Shown here: positions 63,227 to 64,000 of the stretch, piece after piece
Position numbering within the stretch: the first letter of the stretch is position 1
Layout: each line of letters starts with the position of its first letter
Program-made: the position numbers and the translations under genes
The notes under the pieces: generated by a model
What the model saw: the letters and a program-made list of their open reading frames with translations, nothing else
The model's database searches: none
Told to the model about the DNA's origin: nothing
Source of the DNA: Novosphingobium sp. PP1Y
GTDB taxonomy: Bacteria; Pseudomonadota; Alphaproteobacteria; Sphingomonadales; Sphingomonadaceae
DNA length: 64,000 nt
Direction of reading: 5' to 3'
NCBI RefSeq assembly: GCF_000253255.1
Contig: NC_015583.1
Location: 992,001 to 1,056,000, forward strand

Positions 63227-64000
63227 ATGAGTGACGATCAGACTATCCCGCCCACGGCGGCTTGCGCGCCCGCGCGGGCGGATGCGGTTCCCGCCAGCCT
63301 GCGCAGCGTCGGTGAGATCGACCTTGCCTTCATCGGCAGGTCCGGGGTCGCCGCCGTTTCGCGCGCCTTTCAGTCGGGTTGCCTGCGCATGCGCATGCCG
63401 CGCACTTCGGGTGAGGAGCCCTGCGCGGTGCTTATCAACACCGCGGGCGGCCTTGCCGAGGGCGATCGCCTCGTCCAGGGCGTGACATGGGCACAGGGCG
63501 TGCGATCTGCCGTGGCGACCCAGGCGGCAGAGAAAGTCTACCGGGCCCTTGACCAAGGTTCGCAAATAGCAACGCGCCTGCACGTGGAACAAGGCGCCCA
63601 GGCAGAATGGCTGCCACAGGAAACCATCCTGTTCGACGAGGCCCGATTGGTGCGCGATACGCAGATCGCGCTGGCGCAGGATTCAAGTTTTCTGGGCGTG
63701 GAAGCACTTGTGCTGGGCCGCGAGGCGATGGGTGAGAGCGTCACGCGGGGAGCCTTGCGCGACCGCCTGCGGATCTGGCGGGGCGGCAAACTGATCTATG
63801 CCGATACCCTGGCGCTTGAGGGCGATATCGCGGACCTCATGGCTCATGCCGCAGTGGGCGGCCGAGCGCGAGCCATGGCAGTCATCGTCCATGTGGCGAA
63901 TGACGCCGCCGCCTTGCTCGAACCGGTGCGCAGCGCGCTGGAGACTGCCCAGGGACAGGCAGCTGCGAGCGCCTGGAATGGCATCCTGGCGGTGCGCCTG
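63227..64000 (+). CDS. ureD: Urease accessory protein UreD, N-terminal part (truncated by window edge)
   Basis: The frame runs off the right edge, leaving 258 codons. It has SGVAAVSRAFQSGCLRMRMPR, AVLINTAGGLAEGDRL and VATQAAEKVYRALD, then AEWLPQETILFDEARLVR, all conserved blocks of UreD. UreD binds apo-urease and, with UreF and UreG, helps deliver nickel. The structural urease genes presumably follow outside. The ATG at 63227 is the best start, with the divergent dyad region 109 bases upstream. It shows that the urt transporter belongs to a urea-utilisation locus. Confidence 0.92.
   Translation, partial: MSDDQTIPPTAACAPARADAVPASLRSVGEIDLAFIGRSGVAAVSRAFQSGCLRMRMPRTSGEEPCAVLINTAGGLAEGDRLVQGVTWAQGVRSAVATQAAEKVYRALDQGSQIATRLHVEQGAQAEWLPQETILFDEARLVRDTQIALAQDSSFLGVEALVLGREAMGESVTRGALRDRLRIWRGGKLIYADTLALEGDIADLMAHAAVGGRARAMAVIVHVANDAAALLEPVRSALETAQGQAAASAWNGILAVRL

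Overview
The window looks like chromosomal DNA of a GC-rich alphaproteobacterium of the Sphingomonadales, most likely Novosphingobium or a close relative. The main grounds are a complete protocatechuate 4,5-cleavage (lig) gene set, a large TonB-dependent receptor, a TorF-type porin and polysaccharide genes. The genus is an inference; no 16S rRNA or other marker gene lies in the window. Gene density is high and no gene-free stretch exceeds 300 bases. I found no tRNA, rRNA, CRISPR array, transposase, integrase or phage gene.

Layout. 1-3331 (minus) is the end of an exopolysaccharide/capsule locus: a truncated glycosyltransferase, a flippase and a TagF-like transferase. A secreted EEP-family hydrolase (3490-4509) and the hybrid malic enzyme maeB (4678-6960) follow. 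7140-9533 is an arsenic operon (arsR-arsI-arsC-acr3) with overlapping reading frames.

9570-22159 is a complete L-rhamnose locus built around a divergent promoter near 14.2 kb. To the left run an FGGY kinase, an FMN lactate dehydrogenase, the RhaT symporter and a DeoR regulator. To the right run a fused aldolase/lactaldehyde dehydrogenase, an esterase, L-rhamnose isomerase and a large exported GH106 alpha-L-rhamnosidase. Rhamnose cut from a glycoside would go to rhamnulose, rhamnulose-1-P, lactaldehyde (plus DHAP), lactate and pyruvate.

22207-34389 is a co-directional catabolic block: LysR regulator, amidohydrolase, flavoprotein aromatic hydroxylase, HbpS/GlcG protein, two-domain extradiol dioxygenase, FAH-family hydrolase, TonB receptor, metallo-beta-lactamase-fold hydrolase, small membrane protein, alpha/beta hydrolase and exported GH1 beta-glucosidase. 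It has the enzyme classes needed to import, deglycosylate and ring-cleave an aromatic glycoside. Beside a rhamnosidase and full rhamnose catabolism, this suggests one island for rhamnosylated aromatic glycosides such as flavonoid rhamnoglucosides. This is the best candidate for an undescribed system here, and its substrate is inferred.

34386-49526 completes the aromatic route: an AraC regulator and pobA (4-hydroxybenzoate to protocatechuate), a first ligAB pair, a P450, ligK-ligU-ligI on the minus strand, a LysR regulator with two DNA-binding domains, a DUF1932-type dehydrogenase, ligJ, a VanA-type Rieske oxygenase, a second ligAB pair, ligC and an aldo/keto reductase. Every step from 4-hydroxybenzoate to pyruvate and oxaloacetate is present.

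49774-57225 is housekeeping: an NfeD protease/slipin pair, a PAS-GGDEF cyclase, a Gfo/Idh oxidoreductase, a winged-helix-like protein and katG. 57320-64000 is urea acquisition: urtABCDE and a TorF porin on the minus strand and the start of ureD on the plus strand, separated by a control region with a long dyad.
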